A stretch of DNA of 40,546 nucleotides from an uncultured Acetatifactor sp. (GTDB lineage Bacteria; Bacillota; Clostridia; Lachnospirales; Lachnospiraceae): assembly GCF_910585425.1 (NCBI RefSeq), contig NZ_CAJUCP010000034.1, positions 1-40,546 on the forward strand, in the 5' to 3' direction. Numbering within the stretch: the stretch's first letter is position 1; the number at the start of each line of letters is the position of its first letter. Shown in pieces: positions 33,701-40,546 of the stretch. A model generated the notes under the pieces. It was not told the DNA's origin and searched no databases. It saw nothing but the letters and a program-made list of their open reading frames with translations. Position numbers and translations under genes: made by a program.

Positions 33701-34294
33701 CACGCTTCCCGGCAGGAGCCCGGACTTCGGCATGGCCCGGCGCACCACGTCCAGAGTCTCCTCGGTGGTGATGAAATTGCCCTGGATGTATTCCAGAAAG
33801 CCCCTGTACAGTGTCTGCAGGTCTCTCAGCTTCTGCACCAGGGCGCCTCTCTTCTCCGCGAAGGCAATCAGCTTCCCCACATCCTCCGCGCCGATGCCGT
33901 ACTGCATGAATTCGGAGATGGCGCTCTTCACCTCGTGGATATAGCCCTGTCTGTGGAGGAAGCTCCCCAGGGTGGGCAGCTCCTCCTTCAGGCTGGCCGC
34001 CACCTTCTGGAGCACCAGGCTCTTGCCCGTGTCGTCCAGGACGGGAATCTCCCGGCCGCCCACCTCCTCCAGGATGCGGTGGCCCAGGCGCCCGAAGCTG
34101 AGCACGTCTATGTTCAGGATGCCGCCCCGGTCGCTTAGGAGCACCAGGTCTTTCTGGGTCTGCATGGTGAACTGGTCGGGCACGATGACCAGGAAGTTCT
34201 GCTTTGGATTCTGCAGGGCCCGGCGTGTGATCTCTTCATATAACATACGGCTTTTTCCGGCTCCGGAGGGGCCGAAGTAGAATTGCAGGCTCAT
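30770..34294 (-). CDS. addB: ATP-dependent helicase/nuclease subunit B (AddB)
   Basis: 1174 residues. AddB, with AddA, forms the Firmicute equivalent of RecBCD, which resects double-strand breaks and recognises Chi. The Walker A is GPSGAGKS (residues 8-15). The RecB-family nuclease core is present (LYVKVIDYKSG near the C-terminus), and the 4Fe-4S cysteines are seen as one Cys in YAACAYRHF and three in CTYCVFKKVCGF. Start at 34294 with AAGGA upstream; an 8-codon upstream extension would absorb it. The usual partner addA does not lie downstream: the gene converges on the surface protein gene. Its upstream neighbour is xth, same strand. Confidence 0.95.
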   Translation of the reverse strand: MSLQFYFGPSGAGKSRMLYEEITRRALQNPKQNFLVIVPDQFTMQTQKDLVLLSDRGGILNIDVLSFGRLGHRILEEVGGREIPVLDDTGKSLVLQKVAASLKEELPTLGSFLHRQGYIHEVKSAISEFMQYGIGAEDVGKLIAFAEKRGALVQKLRDLQTLYRGFLEYIQGNFITTEETLDVVRRAMPKSGLLPGSVVVFDGFTGFTPIQTRVISQLMCLCGEVIVSLTMGEGEDPYVPEGEQNLFYLSKKTVADLGRQAEALSVERRQDVTILPVPEGEAPVARVEKRGPAGKTGCLVRYNTFHRFRKAPALRHLEKHLFRFGQSPCEGEDGGEIRLFETTDPKEEVRQTGLEICRLIREEGLSFWDIAVILGDLPGYAPYIETEFAQMDIPCYIDRTRKITLNPMIEYIKSALELYRKDFSYESVFHYLRSGLADLTWEEADRLENYCLETGVKGYSAYSRLFTRKTREMKRLEEEGAGEGDNPGEAALAEMNALRKRMMEQVEMLHLKGKEPVKTYVNGLYDFLVRNRVQQKLSAYQSRFQEAGEPVRAREYAQIYRLVMELLDQIYALLGEEDITLREFAEILEAGFDEIQVGTIPQNVDRVLVGDMERTRLQQVKTLFFLGVNDGNIPKGASRGGIISDMDREFLRESDLELAPSPRQQMYIQRFYLYLNMTKPSRHLYLSWSKVNSAGKSIRPAYLVDAVRKLFPGLEVQYPQQRDVLEQIVTGQEGAGYLARGLREYVEGALREREEREFFTIYQVYGEEERRDRRDFLTEAAFRRYRDTGLSAAVARALYGLQIETSVTRLETYAACAYRHFLQYGLTLRERQEFSFENVDMGNVYHAVLEQFAGKLKEEGYTWFDFPREFAESGVQEALERYAADYGSTVLYSSARNEYAITRMGRILTRTVLTLQKHLRRGSFRPESFELSFHHADSLDSVNVSLSEQEKLRLRGRIDRIDVAEDGEKLYVKVIDYKSGSRRFDLAALYYGLQLQLVVYMNAAREVEARRHGDKEIVPAALLYYRIDDPAVETPVELTEEEIDEEIGKQLRMNGVVNSAPGIVELLDREMEAKSDIIPVERKKDGSFSARSSVLSGEELRTVSDYVSRKVMEIGREILDGTITLNPYEKGSEEACTYCVFKKVCGFEPSMPGCEKRRLEDLDREEALRRMEER

Positions 34295-34397
34295 AAATAT
34301 CCGAATCCTTTCTTGCATTCAGACAGGACAGCGCCAGGCCCGGCAGCTCCCCGGCCACGGCGCTGCCGCCCAGGGCGTTTCCGAGACGCTGATGCCG

Positions 34398-35153
34398 TCA
34401 TGCCTTCAAGTCCAGCTCCACCGGGCAGTGGTCGGAGCCGAAGACGTTCGGGTGGATCTTCGCGTCCGCAAGGCGCTCCCTCAGGCTCCCGGAGGTGACG
34501 AAGTAGTCGATGCGCCAGCCTACGTTCTTCTCCCTGGCCCGTCCCATGTAGGACCACCAGGAATAGGCATCCTTCAGATCCGGATAGAAATGGCGGAAGG
34601 TGTCCACGAAGCCGTTTTCCAGCACCCGGGTGAAGCACTCACGCTCCTCGTCCGTGAAGCCGGCGTTGCGGCGGTTGGATTTGGGGTTCTTCAGGTCGAT
34701 CTCCCTGTGGGCCACATTCAGGTCGCCGCAGTAGATGACGGGCTTCTCCTTCTCCAGGCCCCTGATATAGTCCAGGAAAGCCGCCTCCCACTCCATGCGG
34801 TAGGCCAGCCTCGTGAGTTCTCTCTGGGAATTGGGCACATATACCGTTATGACGTAATAATCTTTATATTCCGCCGTTATGACCCGGCCCTCGTGGTCAT
34901 GCGCCTCCACGCCGATGCCGCAGCTCACCTTCAGCGGCTCCTCCTTTGTGAAGAGGGCAGTGCCCGAATAGCCCTTTTTCTCCGCGTAGTTCCAGTATTG
35001 ATGATAGCCGGGCAGGTCCAGCTCTATCTGGCCGCCCTGCAGCTTGGTCTCCTGCAGACAGAAGATGTCCGCGTCCGCCTCCTTAAAATATTCCATGAAG
35101 CCCTTCTGCACGCAGGCACGCAGGCCGTTCACGTTCCAGGATATCAGTTTCAT
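34398..35153 (-). CDS. xth: exodeoxyribonuclease III
   Basis: 251 residues, the ExoIII/APE1 family of base-excision repair AP endonucleases. Motifs in order: SWNVNGLRA, FCLQETKLQ (catalytic Glu), GRVITAEYKDYYVITVYVPNSQ, YCGDLNVAH (Asp/Asn), WWSYMGRAREKNVGWRIDYF and GSDHCPV (catalytic His). Full length. A plausible extended -10 (TGTTATGAT, 35210-35218) lies 60 bases upstream on this strand. It precedes addB by 103 bases, so two DNA-repair genes may share a transcript. Confidence 0.95.
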   Translation of the reverse strand: MKLISWNVNGLRACVQKGFMEYFKEADADIFCLQETKLQGGQIELDLPGYHQYWNYAEKKGYSGTALFTKEEPLKVSCGIGVEAHDHEGRVITAEYKDYYVITVYVPNSQRELTRLAYRMEWEAAFLDYIRGLEKEKPVIYCGDLNVAHREIDLKNPKSNRRNAGFTDEERECFTRVLENGFVDTFRHFYPDLKDAYSWWSYMGRAREKNVGWRIDYFVTSGSLRERLADAKIHPNVFGSDHCPVELDLKA

Positions 35154-35279
35154 CTTTCCCTCACTTCCGCCCCGCCCATCACTCCCCGGGGCCTGTTTCC
35201 TTTTCCATTATCATAACACGGCCGGGCCGTTTGCGCCAGCTTCTTTTGCCGCTCTTTTATGGGGGCCTCCAGCTTTCTG

Positions 35280-35308
35280 TTGAATCCCGCAGGGTATCAT
35301 GGTATACT
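35280..35308 (+). promoter_or_regulatory. promoter of the HAD phosphatase gene
   Basis: TTGAAT (35280-35285) and TATACT (35303-35308) are spaced by 17 bases, about 25 bases before the ATG. Confidence 0.72.
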
Positions 35309-35333
35309 GGGTGGGAAATCAGCAAGGAGGCAG

Positions 35334-36161
35334 ATGACTGAAATGAATGCAGATCTGAACCGGTTAAGACGCAAAAAACTCTTCCTCTTCGACATAGACG
35401 GCACCCTGGCCCTGGGGGATACCCTCTATGAGGGCAGCGCCGAGCTTCTGGCGCACATCGATGCGGTCGGAGGCAGGGCCTATTATATCACCAACAACTC
35501 CACCCGCAGCGGCCAGGATTATGTGGAGAGGTTCCGCAGGGCCTTCCGTCTGGAGACCACCGAGGACCAGTTCATCACCTCGGGCTACATGACGCTGCGG
35601 TTCCTGCGGGAGCATTTTCCCCAGGGGAAAATCTTCGTCCTGGGCACGGCCTCCTTCACAGCGGAGCTTGAGAAGAACGGACTGCGCGTCACGGAAACCG
35701 CAGACGGGGATATCGACTGCATCGTAGCCGCCTATGACAGCGAGCTGACCTACGAAAAGCTGATACAGGCCTGCCGGGCGCTCTCCACCACGGATGCGCC
35801 TTTCTACGGCACCAATCCCGACCTGTGCTGCCCCATCGACTTCGGCTTCGTCCCGGACTGCGGCGCCATCTGCAACATGCTCACGGACGCCACCGGCAGG
35901 AAGCCCGTCTACCTGGGCAAGCCCAGCGCCAGCGTGGTAGAGCTGTGCCTTTCCCTGTCCGGTTTTTCCAGGGAGGAGACTTTGGTGGTGGGGGACAGGC
36001 TCTACACCGACATCGCCTGCGGCATCAACGGCGGCGTGGACACCTGCGTGGTGTTCACCGGGGAGGCGAAGCCGGAGGACATGGCGGACACACCCTATCC
36101 CGCGGACTACTGCTTCTCCGATATAAAAGAGCTCCTGATGCACTGCACCGGAGCCCTGTAA
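35334..36161 (+). CDS. HAD-IIA family sugar/aryl phosphatase (NagD-like)
   Basis: 275 residues. HAD motifs: nucleophile DIDGTLALGD (motif I), TNNSTRSG (motif II), YLGKPSASVVELCL (motif III Lys) and VGDRLYTDIACGINGG (motif IV acid pair). The class IIA cap lies between motifs II and III (PFYGTNPD). This is the NagD/4-nitrophenylphosphatase type, which dephosphorylates sugar phosphates or nucleotides. The start is uncertain: AAGGAGG is only 3 bases before the ATG at 35334 and 12 before the one at 35343. Confidence 0.92.
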   Translation: MTEMNADLNRLRRKKLFLFDIDGTLALGDTLYEGSAELLAHIDAVGGRAYYITNNSTRSGQDYVERFRRAFRLETTEDQFITSGYMTLRFLREHFPQGKIFVLGTASFTAELEKNGLRVTETADGDIDCIVAAYDSELTYEKLIQACRALSTTDAPFYGTNPDLCCPIDFGFVPDCGAICNMLTDATGRKPVYLGKPSASVVELCLSLSGFSREETLVVGDRLYTDIACGINGGVDTCVVFTGEAKPEDMADTPYPADYCFSDIKELLMHCTGAL

Positions 36162-36192
36162 TCGTATGTAATATCACATATCTGTAGCCAAA

Positions 36193-36209
36193 CCGCTCCA
36201 CAGGAGCGG
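36193..36209. other. small inverted repeat between convergent genes
   Basis: CCGCTCC (36193-36199) and GGAGCGG (36203-36209) form a tight hairpin without a T-run. It may be a weak bidirectional terminator for the HAD phosphatase and DegV genes. The 163-base gap holds nothing else recognisable. Confidence 0.35.
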
Positions 36210-36324
36210 CAGCCACGCTGCTTTCCGAAGCCTTCCCGCCCTGTATGCGATGCACCCCGTCAGCCCCTTCCCGCGCTCCAACGCCCCGAGCAGCGGGCGG
36301 GCTTCTCTCTGCGGATTGTGCGCC

Positions 36325-37233
36325 TCAGGCAATGCCCTTCTCAATGATGCCGAAGCCCAGGGGATAGGGCCCGGTGTGCACGCTGATGGTGGCCCCGATC
36401 TGGTAGATGGGGATGTCCTCCCGGCCCACGTCATATCCCTGGCCCCTTAGGACTTCCAGCGTGTGCTCCCGGAATGCCACAGCCTCCTCGTAGTCGTACC
36501 CGAAGCCGATGGCGATGCTGTAGCGGTCCATGGCCCTCCCGTTCTCCTCCAGGTAGTCCAGCAGCAGGCTGATGGCCTTCTCCGTAGTACGCTTCCTGCC
36601 CCTGCCGATGCCCGAGGGGAAGATTTCCCCCTCCTTCAGGGTGATGACCGGCCGGATGCCCAGGACGCTGCCCGCCAGAGCGGACACCTTGCCGATGCGC
36701 CCGCCATGCTTTAAATATTCCATATCGCCCACGGTAAAGAAAATCCTTCCCGTGCTCTTGATCTCCTCCAGCCTGGCCACGCACTCCCTGTAGCCCATCC
36801 CGCTGTCCCGAAGCTTCGCTGCCTCCAGCACGTAGAGCCCCTGCAGCACGGTGTTTATGGTGGCGTCGATCACGGTAATCTCCGCCTCCGGCCAGGTCTC
36901 GCGCAGGATTTCCCTGGCGCTCAGCGCGGACTGCATGGAGCCGCTGAACTTGGTGGTGATGCAGATGCAGATGACCGGAGTCCCCTGCTCGGCATAGGGC
37001 GTGAAGGCATCCACATAGTCCTGTGTGGAGGGCATGGAGGACTTGGGGTATACGCCCTTCCTGTCCACCATCTGCCGGTAAAAATCCCTGATGCCGATCT
37101 CCACGCCTTCCTTCAGATAATGTCCCTCGTCAAAGGAGACATAAAAGGGAACCACTGTGATGCCCTTCTCTTTCGCCAGCTCCACCGGCAGGTCGCAGGA
37201 GCCGTCGCTGATGATATGGTATGCTTCGCTCAT
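36325..37233 (-). CDS. DegV family fatty-acid-binding protein
   Basis: 302 residues. The DegV fold binds a fatty acid in a two-domain pocket; some members (FakB) present it to fatty acid kinase FakA. Typical blocks: IISDGSCDLP at the N-terminus (DGs.dl), SSMPSTQDYVDAF, ITTKFSGSMQSA, DATINTVLQG (the fatty-acid-contact stretch), FFTVGDMEYLKHGGRIGKVSALAG, IRPVITLKEGEI and the closing SVHTGPYPLGFGI. Full length. AAAGG precedes the ATG at 10 bases. No fakA homologue is in the window. An oleate hydratase and an acyl-CoA synthetase occur 15-20 kb away, but a link is only suggestive. Confidence 0.94.
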   Translation of the reverse strand: MSEAYHIISDGSCDLPVELAKEKGITVVPFYVSFDEGHYLKEGVEIGIRDFYRQMVDRKGVYPKSSMPSTQDYVDAFTPYAEQGTPVICICITTKFSGSMQSALSAREILRETWPEAEITVIDATINTVLQGLYVLEAAKLRDSGMGYRECVARLEEIKSTGRIFFTVGDMEYLKHGGRIGKVSALAGSVLGIRPVITLKEGEIFPSGIGRGRKRTTEKAISLLLDYLEENGRAMDRYSIAIGFGYDYEEAVAFREHTLEVLRGQGYDVGREDIPIYQIGATISVHTGPYPLGFGIIEKGIA

Positions 37234-37278
37234 AACTAGTTGCCTTTCGTAAGAAATTTTCAGGAATGACCTACGTAC

Positions 37279-37307
37279 AGGATACCACTTCCTACAGGAA
37301 TAAGCAA
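37279..37307 (-). promoter_or_regulatory. promoter of the DegV gene
   Basis: On the minus strand, TTGCTT (37302-37307) and TATCCT (37279-37284) are spaced by 17 bases, about 45 bases upstream of the start. Confidence 0.6.
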
Positions 37308-37402
37308 CTGGTTTCGTAATGAAAATCCGGTTTTGTAGTTTTGATAACCACTTGATGCGTCCGGTATCGTCTCAGGCAGATCGCGGCAGGGGATTCCCCC
37401 CG

Positions 37403-40342
37403 TCATCTGCCCTCCTGCCGCTTCCGGATCCGGAAATAGCACAGCCGCACGTCCCCGGTGAGCTCTATCCGGATTTCCACAGCCCTGCCCTCCTTCCCCT
37501 CCAGGGCATCCCTGTCCAGGGGCAGGCACACGTCCGCATAGATGGGCTTCCACCCGGCCCTGCGCTCTTCGGCCTCCCTGCGGGCCTTCTCGTCCATAGG
37601 TGGAAAGCCCCCGCGCTCATAGGCGGCGGTGTCGCCCTCCCAATGAGCCGCCTGGCCGCCGTCCACGAAGACCCTGGCGCTGCAGCCCTTCTCGCTCTTC
37701 AGGTGCAGCACGATCTCCGACGCCTCCCTGTCGATCAGGCAGTCCCTGTAGCACAGCGCCGCTTTCCCGGAAGCGTCCTTCACCGCTGCCGCCGTGAAGC
37801 CGAAATGCCCTTCCGTCAGGACGATGTTCTCATAGCCGTCATAATGGTCTGCCGCAGTCTTTTCTGCGGTATCCCGTTTTCCCGTCTTCTCCCCGGGCAG
37901 ATCCGCCCAGGCGGACAAGGCCTCCTCTGCGCTGGACGGCCCCGCGAATATGCGATACCGGCCCTCCTCCACCATAAGCTTCCTGCCGACCACATCGTAG
38001 AACCGGAATTCCTCTCTGTCCACGGTCAGCTCTACCCTGCGGCTCTCCCCGGGCTTCATCCCCTTCAGGCGCCTGAATCCCAAGAGCTGGCGCAGAGGCT
38101 TCTTCACCCGGGAAGCCGGGGCCACGCCGTAGACCTGGGCCACCTCGTCCCCTTCCCTGTCCCCGGTATTGCGCACCTGGAAGACAACCTTCAGGTTCCC
38201 GCCGTCCCCGGGCTCCACCTTCAGGTCTGAATAGGCAAACTGCGTATAGCTCATGCCATAGCCGAAGGGATACAGCGTCTCCCCGGCAAAGTACCGGTAG
38301 GTGCGCCCCTTGTCTATGATGTCGTAATCATCGATGTCCGGAAGCTGCCAGTCCCCCTGATACCAGGTCATGTTCAGCCGCCCCGCCGGGTTGCTGCGCC
38401 CGAACAGCGTCTCCGCCATGGCCGCGCCCATGTCCTGGGCCCCGGTAGCGCTCCAGACAATCGCGGGCAGCTTCTCCCCGGCCCATCCGATCGCATAGGG
38501 ATAATTGGAGAACAGCACCATCACCACCTTCCGGTTGGCCTCGTACACCGCCTCCATCAGCCGCCTCTGGGCCGGAGGCAGCTCTATGGTGCCCCTGTCC
38601 ACCTCCTCCTTGGCGTTGATCATGGAATTGCACCCAAGGGCCAGCACCACGGCCTCCTTCCCCTTTGCCAGCTCCACCGCCGCTGCCTGTCCGTCCTTCA
38701 CCACTTCCATCCGGAAAGGGGTTCCCTCCCCGGGCTTCATGGACCACAGACCTCCGTCCTCACAGACCTGCACCGGCGAGCCGAAGCGGTTGGTCAGGAT
38801 TACGCTTCCATCTTCCTGCTCCTCCACATGGAAGATCTCCATGACGAACCAGTTCAGGGTATTGTCCTTCTCCGCCCCGATCCGCCCGGGCGGCTCCACG
38901 GCTTCCCCGCTGCCCGGCTTCTGGTACAGCCTGGTGTTCATGTACTTCCCCGTCCGGACGCAGCGGAAGGTATGGCTCCCCTCCCCCCAGTCCTCGTGAA
39001 GGAATACGTCAGGGCGTTCGCTTATGCACAGTGTACCGTCCTCCGCCACGGCGATTCCCCCTCCTCCCAGTCGGAAGACCACATGGTCCAGGCCGTCCTC
39101 AAAGGGGACCGCTTTCCCCGATACCTCCTGCATCCCCTCCAGAAGCGTCCTGGCAAAAGGCGGCGTGCCGCCGTACCAGTCCGGATACCAGGCGTTCCCC
39201 AGGGGGCCGATCACCGCCAGACGCTCCGCCTCCTCAGGGGCAAGGGGCAGCATGCCGCCCTCATTTTTCAGCAGCACCACGGCCTCCCTGGACACCTGAC
39301 GGCACACCGCCCTGTTCTCCCGGCTGTCCAGATCCGACTCCGTCACCCGGTCGTATACATTCACGGGCTCCCTGTCGTAGATGCCCAGGCGCAGCCTGGT
39401 GCGGAAGGTATTGCGCAGGGCCTGGTCGATTTCTTCCTCCGTCAGCAGGCCCAGCTCCCAGGCCTCCCTGGCGGCCCTCTCCACCATGGCCGGATTGTCG
39501 GACATGGCATCCACCCCGGCCTTCACCGCCCCGGCGATGGCCTCCGCGTCCGTGCCGTAATAGTGGTGCAGAGCCGTCAGTAAGGCCATGGCCCCGCCGT
39601 CGCACACCGCGTGCTTCAGCCCGTACTCCTCCTTTAAAATGTGCCGCACCTCGGGATTGAGCATCCCGGGGACGCCGTTGATGGCATTGTAGGCCGTCAT
39701 CACCGCCTCCGCCCGGCCTTTCTCTATGACCCGCCGGAAAGGCTCCAGGTACAGCTCATACCGGTTCCTGGGGTCTATGGAAGCGTTCTTCCACCCTCTG
39801 CCCGCCTCCGTATTGTTCCCGTAGAAATGCTTCAGGGTAGCCGCCACCCGCAGATACCGGCCGTCATCCCCCTGCATGCCCTGTACATAGGCGGAGGCCA
39901 TCTCCCCGGTGAGCAGCGGGTCCTCCCCGTAGCCCTCCTCCGTCCGGCCCCATCTGGGGTCCCGCTCCAGGTCCACCGTGGGCGCCCAGCGGCTTAAGCC
40001 CCTGTCTGGGTGGCGGTGGTAGATCACCCTGACCTCCTTCCCCGTCACCGCCCCGGCCTGCTTTATCAGCGCAGGGTCCCAGGTGGCGCTCATGCCGATG
40101 GGCTGCACGAAGGAAGTGGTGGGCTCCGGCTCCTTCAAATCGTTCTGGTCATTCCTGGCCTCCACCCCGTGGGCCGCCTCCCCGCCCAGGGACATGGCGG
40201 GAATCCCCAGCCGCTCTATGGGCTTCATCCCCGATGCCAGGCACGCAAGCTTCTCCTCAATGGTCATCTCGGCCATAAGCCAGTCCAGGCGCTCCTCCAT
40301 GGGCAGGGCGCTGTCCCAGAATGGTGTGTTCCTGTTTTCCAT
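37403..40342 (-). CDS. glycoside hydrolase family 3 protein with inserted beta-trefoil-like domain
   Basis: 979 residues. GH3 signatures: DPRWGRTEEGYGEDP, AATLKHFYGN, EAVMTAYNAINGVP and AVCDGGA with the nucleophile Asp248. The second (alpha/beta sandwich) domain has AVVLLKNEGGMLPLAPEE and NPAGRLNMTWYQ, and the fibronectin-III-like domain FRRLKGMKPGESRRVELTV. Between them a region at about residues 430-590 (GKYMNTRLYQ...NWFVMEIFHVEEQ) looks like a beta-trefoil insert. An extra C-terminal domain of about 150 residues follows the FnIII. No signal peptide, so cytoplasmic; beta-xylosidase or glucosidase activity is likely. Start at 40342 with AGAGGAG upstream; the frame stays open to 40411 and beyond. 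Confidence 0.92.
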   Translation of the reverse strand: MENRNTPFWDSALPMEERLDWLMAEMTIEEKLACLASGMKPIERLGIPAMSLGGEAAHGVEARNDQNDLKEPEPTTSFVQPIGMSATWDPALIKQAGAVTGKEVRVIYHRHPDRGLSRWAPTVDLERDPRWGRTEEGYGEDPLLTGEMASAYVQGMQGDDGRYLRVAATLKHFYGNNTEAGRGWKNASIDPRNRYELYLEPFRRVIEKGRAEAVMTAYNAINGVPGMLNPEVRHILKEEYGLKHAVCDGGAMALLTALHHYYGTDAEAIAGAVKAGVDAMSDNPAMVERAAREAWELGLLTEEEIDQALRNTFRTRLRLGIYDREPVNVYDRVTESDLDSRENRAVCRQVSREAVVLLKNEGGMLPLAPEEAERLAVIGPLGNAWYPDWYGGTPPFARTLLEGMQEVSGKAVPFEDGLDHVVFRLGGGGIAVAEDGTLCISERPDVFLHEDWGEGSHTFRCVRTGKYMNTRLYQKPGSGEAVEPPGRIGAEKDNTLNWFVMEIFHVEEQEDGSVILTNRFGSPVQVCEDGGLWSMKPGEGTPFRMEVVKDGQAAAVELAKGKEAVVLALGCNSMINAKEEVDRGTIELPPAQRRLMEAVYEANRKVVMVLFSNYPYAIGWAGEKLPAIVWSATGAQDMGAAMAETLFGRSNPAGRLNMTWYQGDWQLPDIDDYDIIDKGRTYRYFAGETLYPFGYGMSYTQFAYSDLKVEPGDGGNLKVVFQVRNTGDREGDEVAQVYGVAPASRVKKPLRQLLGFRRLKGMKPGESRRVELTVDREEFRFYDVVGRKLMVEEGRYRIFAGPSSAEEALSAWADLPGEKTGKRDTAEKTAADHYDGYENIVLTEGHFGFTAAAVKDASGKAALCYRDCLIDREASEIVLHLKSEKGCSARVFVDGGQAAHWEGDTAAYERGGFPPMDEKARREAEERRAGWKPIYADVCLPLDRDALEGKEGRAVEIRIELTGDVRLCYFRIRKRQEGR

Positions 40343-40388
40343 TTCTGCAATCTCCTCTCTTCCGCAATCATACTCCGCCGGGCCCGCT

Positions 40389-40546
40389 TTGTACAATATC
40401 TCTTTGTACAAAGCCTTTTTTGTACAATGCCTGTTTATACAATGCTTCCTTATACAATGCCTCCTTGTACAATGCTTCCTTGTACAATGCCTCCTTGTAC
40501 AATGCCTCCTTGTACAATGCCTCCTTGTACAATGCCTCCTTGTACA
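40389..40546. repeat. array of 15-bp palindrome-containing tandem repeats upstream of the GH3 gene
   Basis: Eleven copies of TTGTACAA or TTATACAA, starting at 40389, 40404, 40420, 40435, 40450, 40465, 40480, 40495, 40510, 40525 and 40540, the last cut by the window end. Spacing is 15 bases except one step of 16. From 40465 the full unit is TTGTACAATGCCTCC, occasionally with TGCTTCC. On the minus strand each unit reads AAGGAGGCATTGTAC, carrying a Shine-Dalgarno-like GGAGG, and translates as LYKEA. The array abuts the GH3 gene. Confidence 0.9.

Noticed and set aside
31259..34138. Plus-strand frame of 959 codons opposite addB
   Set aside because: It is a shadow of addB: His/Pro/Leu/Gln-rich composition typical of an antisense frame in GC-rich DNA, no domain, no ribosome site.
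40389..40546. CRISPR array or plasmid iterons
   Set aside because: The unit is only 15 bp with no variable spacers, and there is no Rep or Cas gene nearby; it is better described as a tandem repeat.

Overview
The window looks like a chromosomal stretch from a gut Firmicute of the Lachnospiraceae type. Reasons: Firmicute gene families (AddB, DegV, LytTR/GHKL two-component proteins, BspA-like surface proteins), strong AGGAGG ribosome binding sites, sigma-A promoters with 16-17 bp spacing, fairly high GC with C/G-rich third positions, and small lineage-typical families (DUF6440, Rpn-type nuclease remnants). The organism assignment is inference. No rRNA, tRNA, CRISPR array or complete insertion sequence was found.

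Layout. 1-2.3 kb: an ABC transporter operon (two membrane proteins and an ATPase, minus strand). 2.4-3.6 kb: a solitary carbamate kinase with its own promoter and terminator. 3.7-5.6 kb: small accessory genes (a mini-ORF, DUF6440, a DUF3592-like membrane protein, a DUF4261-like protein) around a remnant of a tyrosine integrase. 5.7-7.5 kb: a signal peptidase II-like gene divergent from a LysR regulator. 7.5-12.2 kb: a signalling island with a LytTR response regulator, a BcrA-type ABC ATPase, and two tandem AgrC-like GHKL sensor kinases on the other strand. The kinase halves of the two sensors are nearly identical while their membrane halves have diverged. The regulator leader has been tandemly duplicated together with its promoter and start codon. 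12.3-15.5 kb: an AAA-ATPase/PD-(D/E)XK protein, an ABC-2 permease and a truncated Rpn-family gene. 15.7-21.3 kb: a methyltransferase, an acyl-CoA synthetase, a TetR regulator and an oleate hydratase with an N-terminal membrane-anchor-like segment, which together suggest fatty acid modification or detoxification; a fragment of an ABC ATPase lies between the last two. 21.3-27.6 kb: an amidohydrolase, two divergent ankyrin-repeat proteins and a GHL6-like glycosidase. 27.6-30.7 kb: a large secreted surface protein (13-residue acidic repeats, a Cys/His domain, BspA-type leucine-rich repeats, a Pro/Thr stalk, an SPKTG-type tail). 30.8-35.2 kb: AddB and exodeoxyribonuclease III. 35.3-37.2 kb: a HAD phosphatase and a DegV fatty-acid-binding protein. 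37.4-40.5 kb: a GH3 glycosidase preceded by an array of 15-bp units, each centred on the palindrome TTGTACAA, which runs off the window edge.

The most unusual points are the two-sensor/one-regulator island with signs of gene conversion and promoter duplication, the palindrome/Shine-Dalgarno array in front of the GH3 gene with a one-base frame slip, the membrane-anchored oleate hydratase in a fatty acid cluster, and addB without an adjacent addA.
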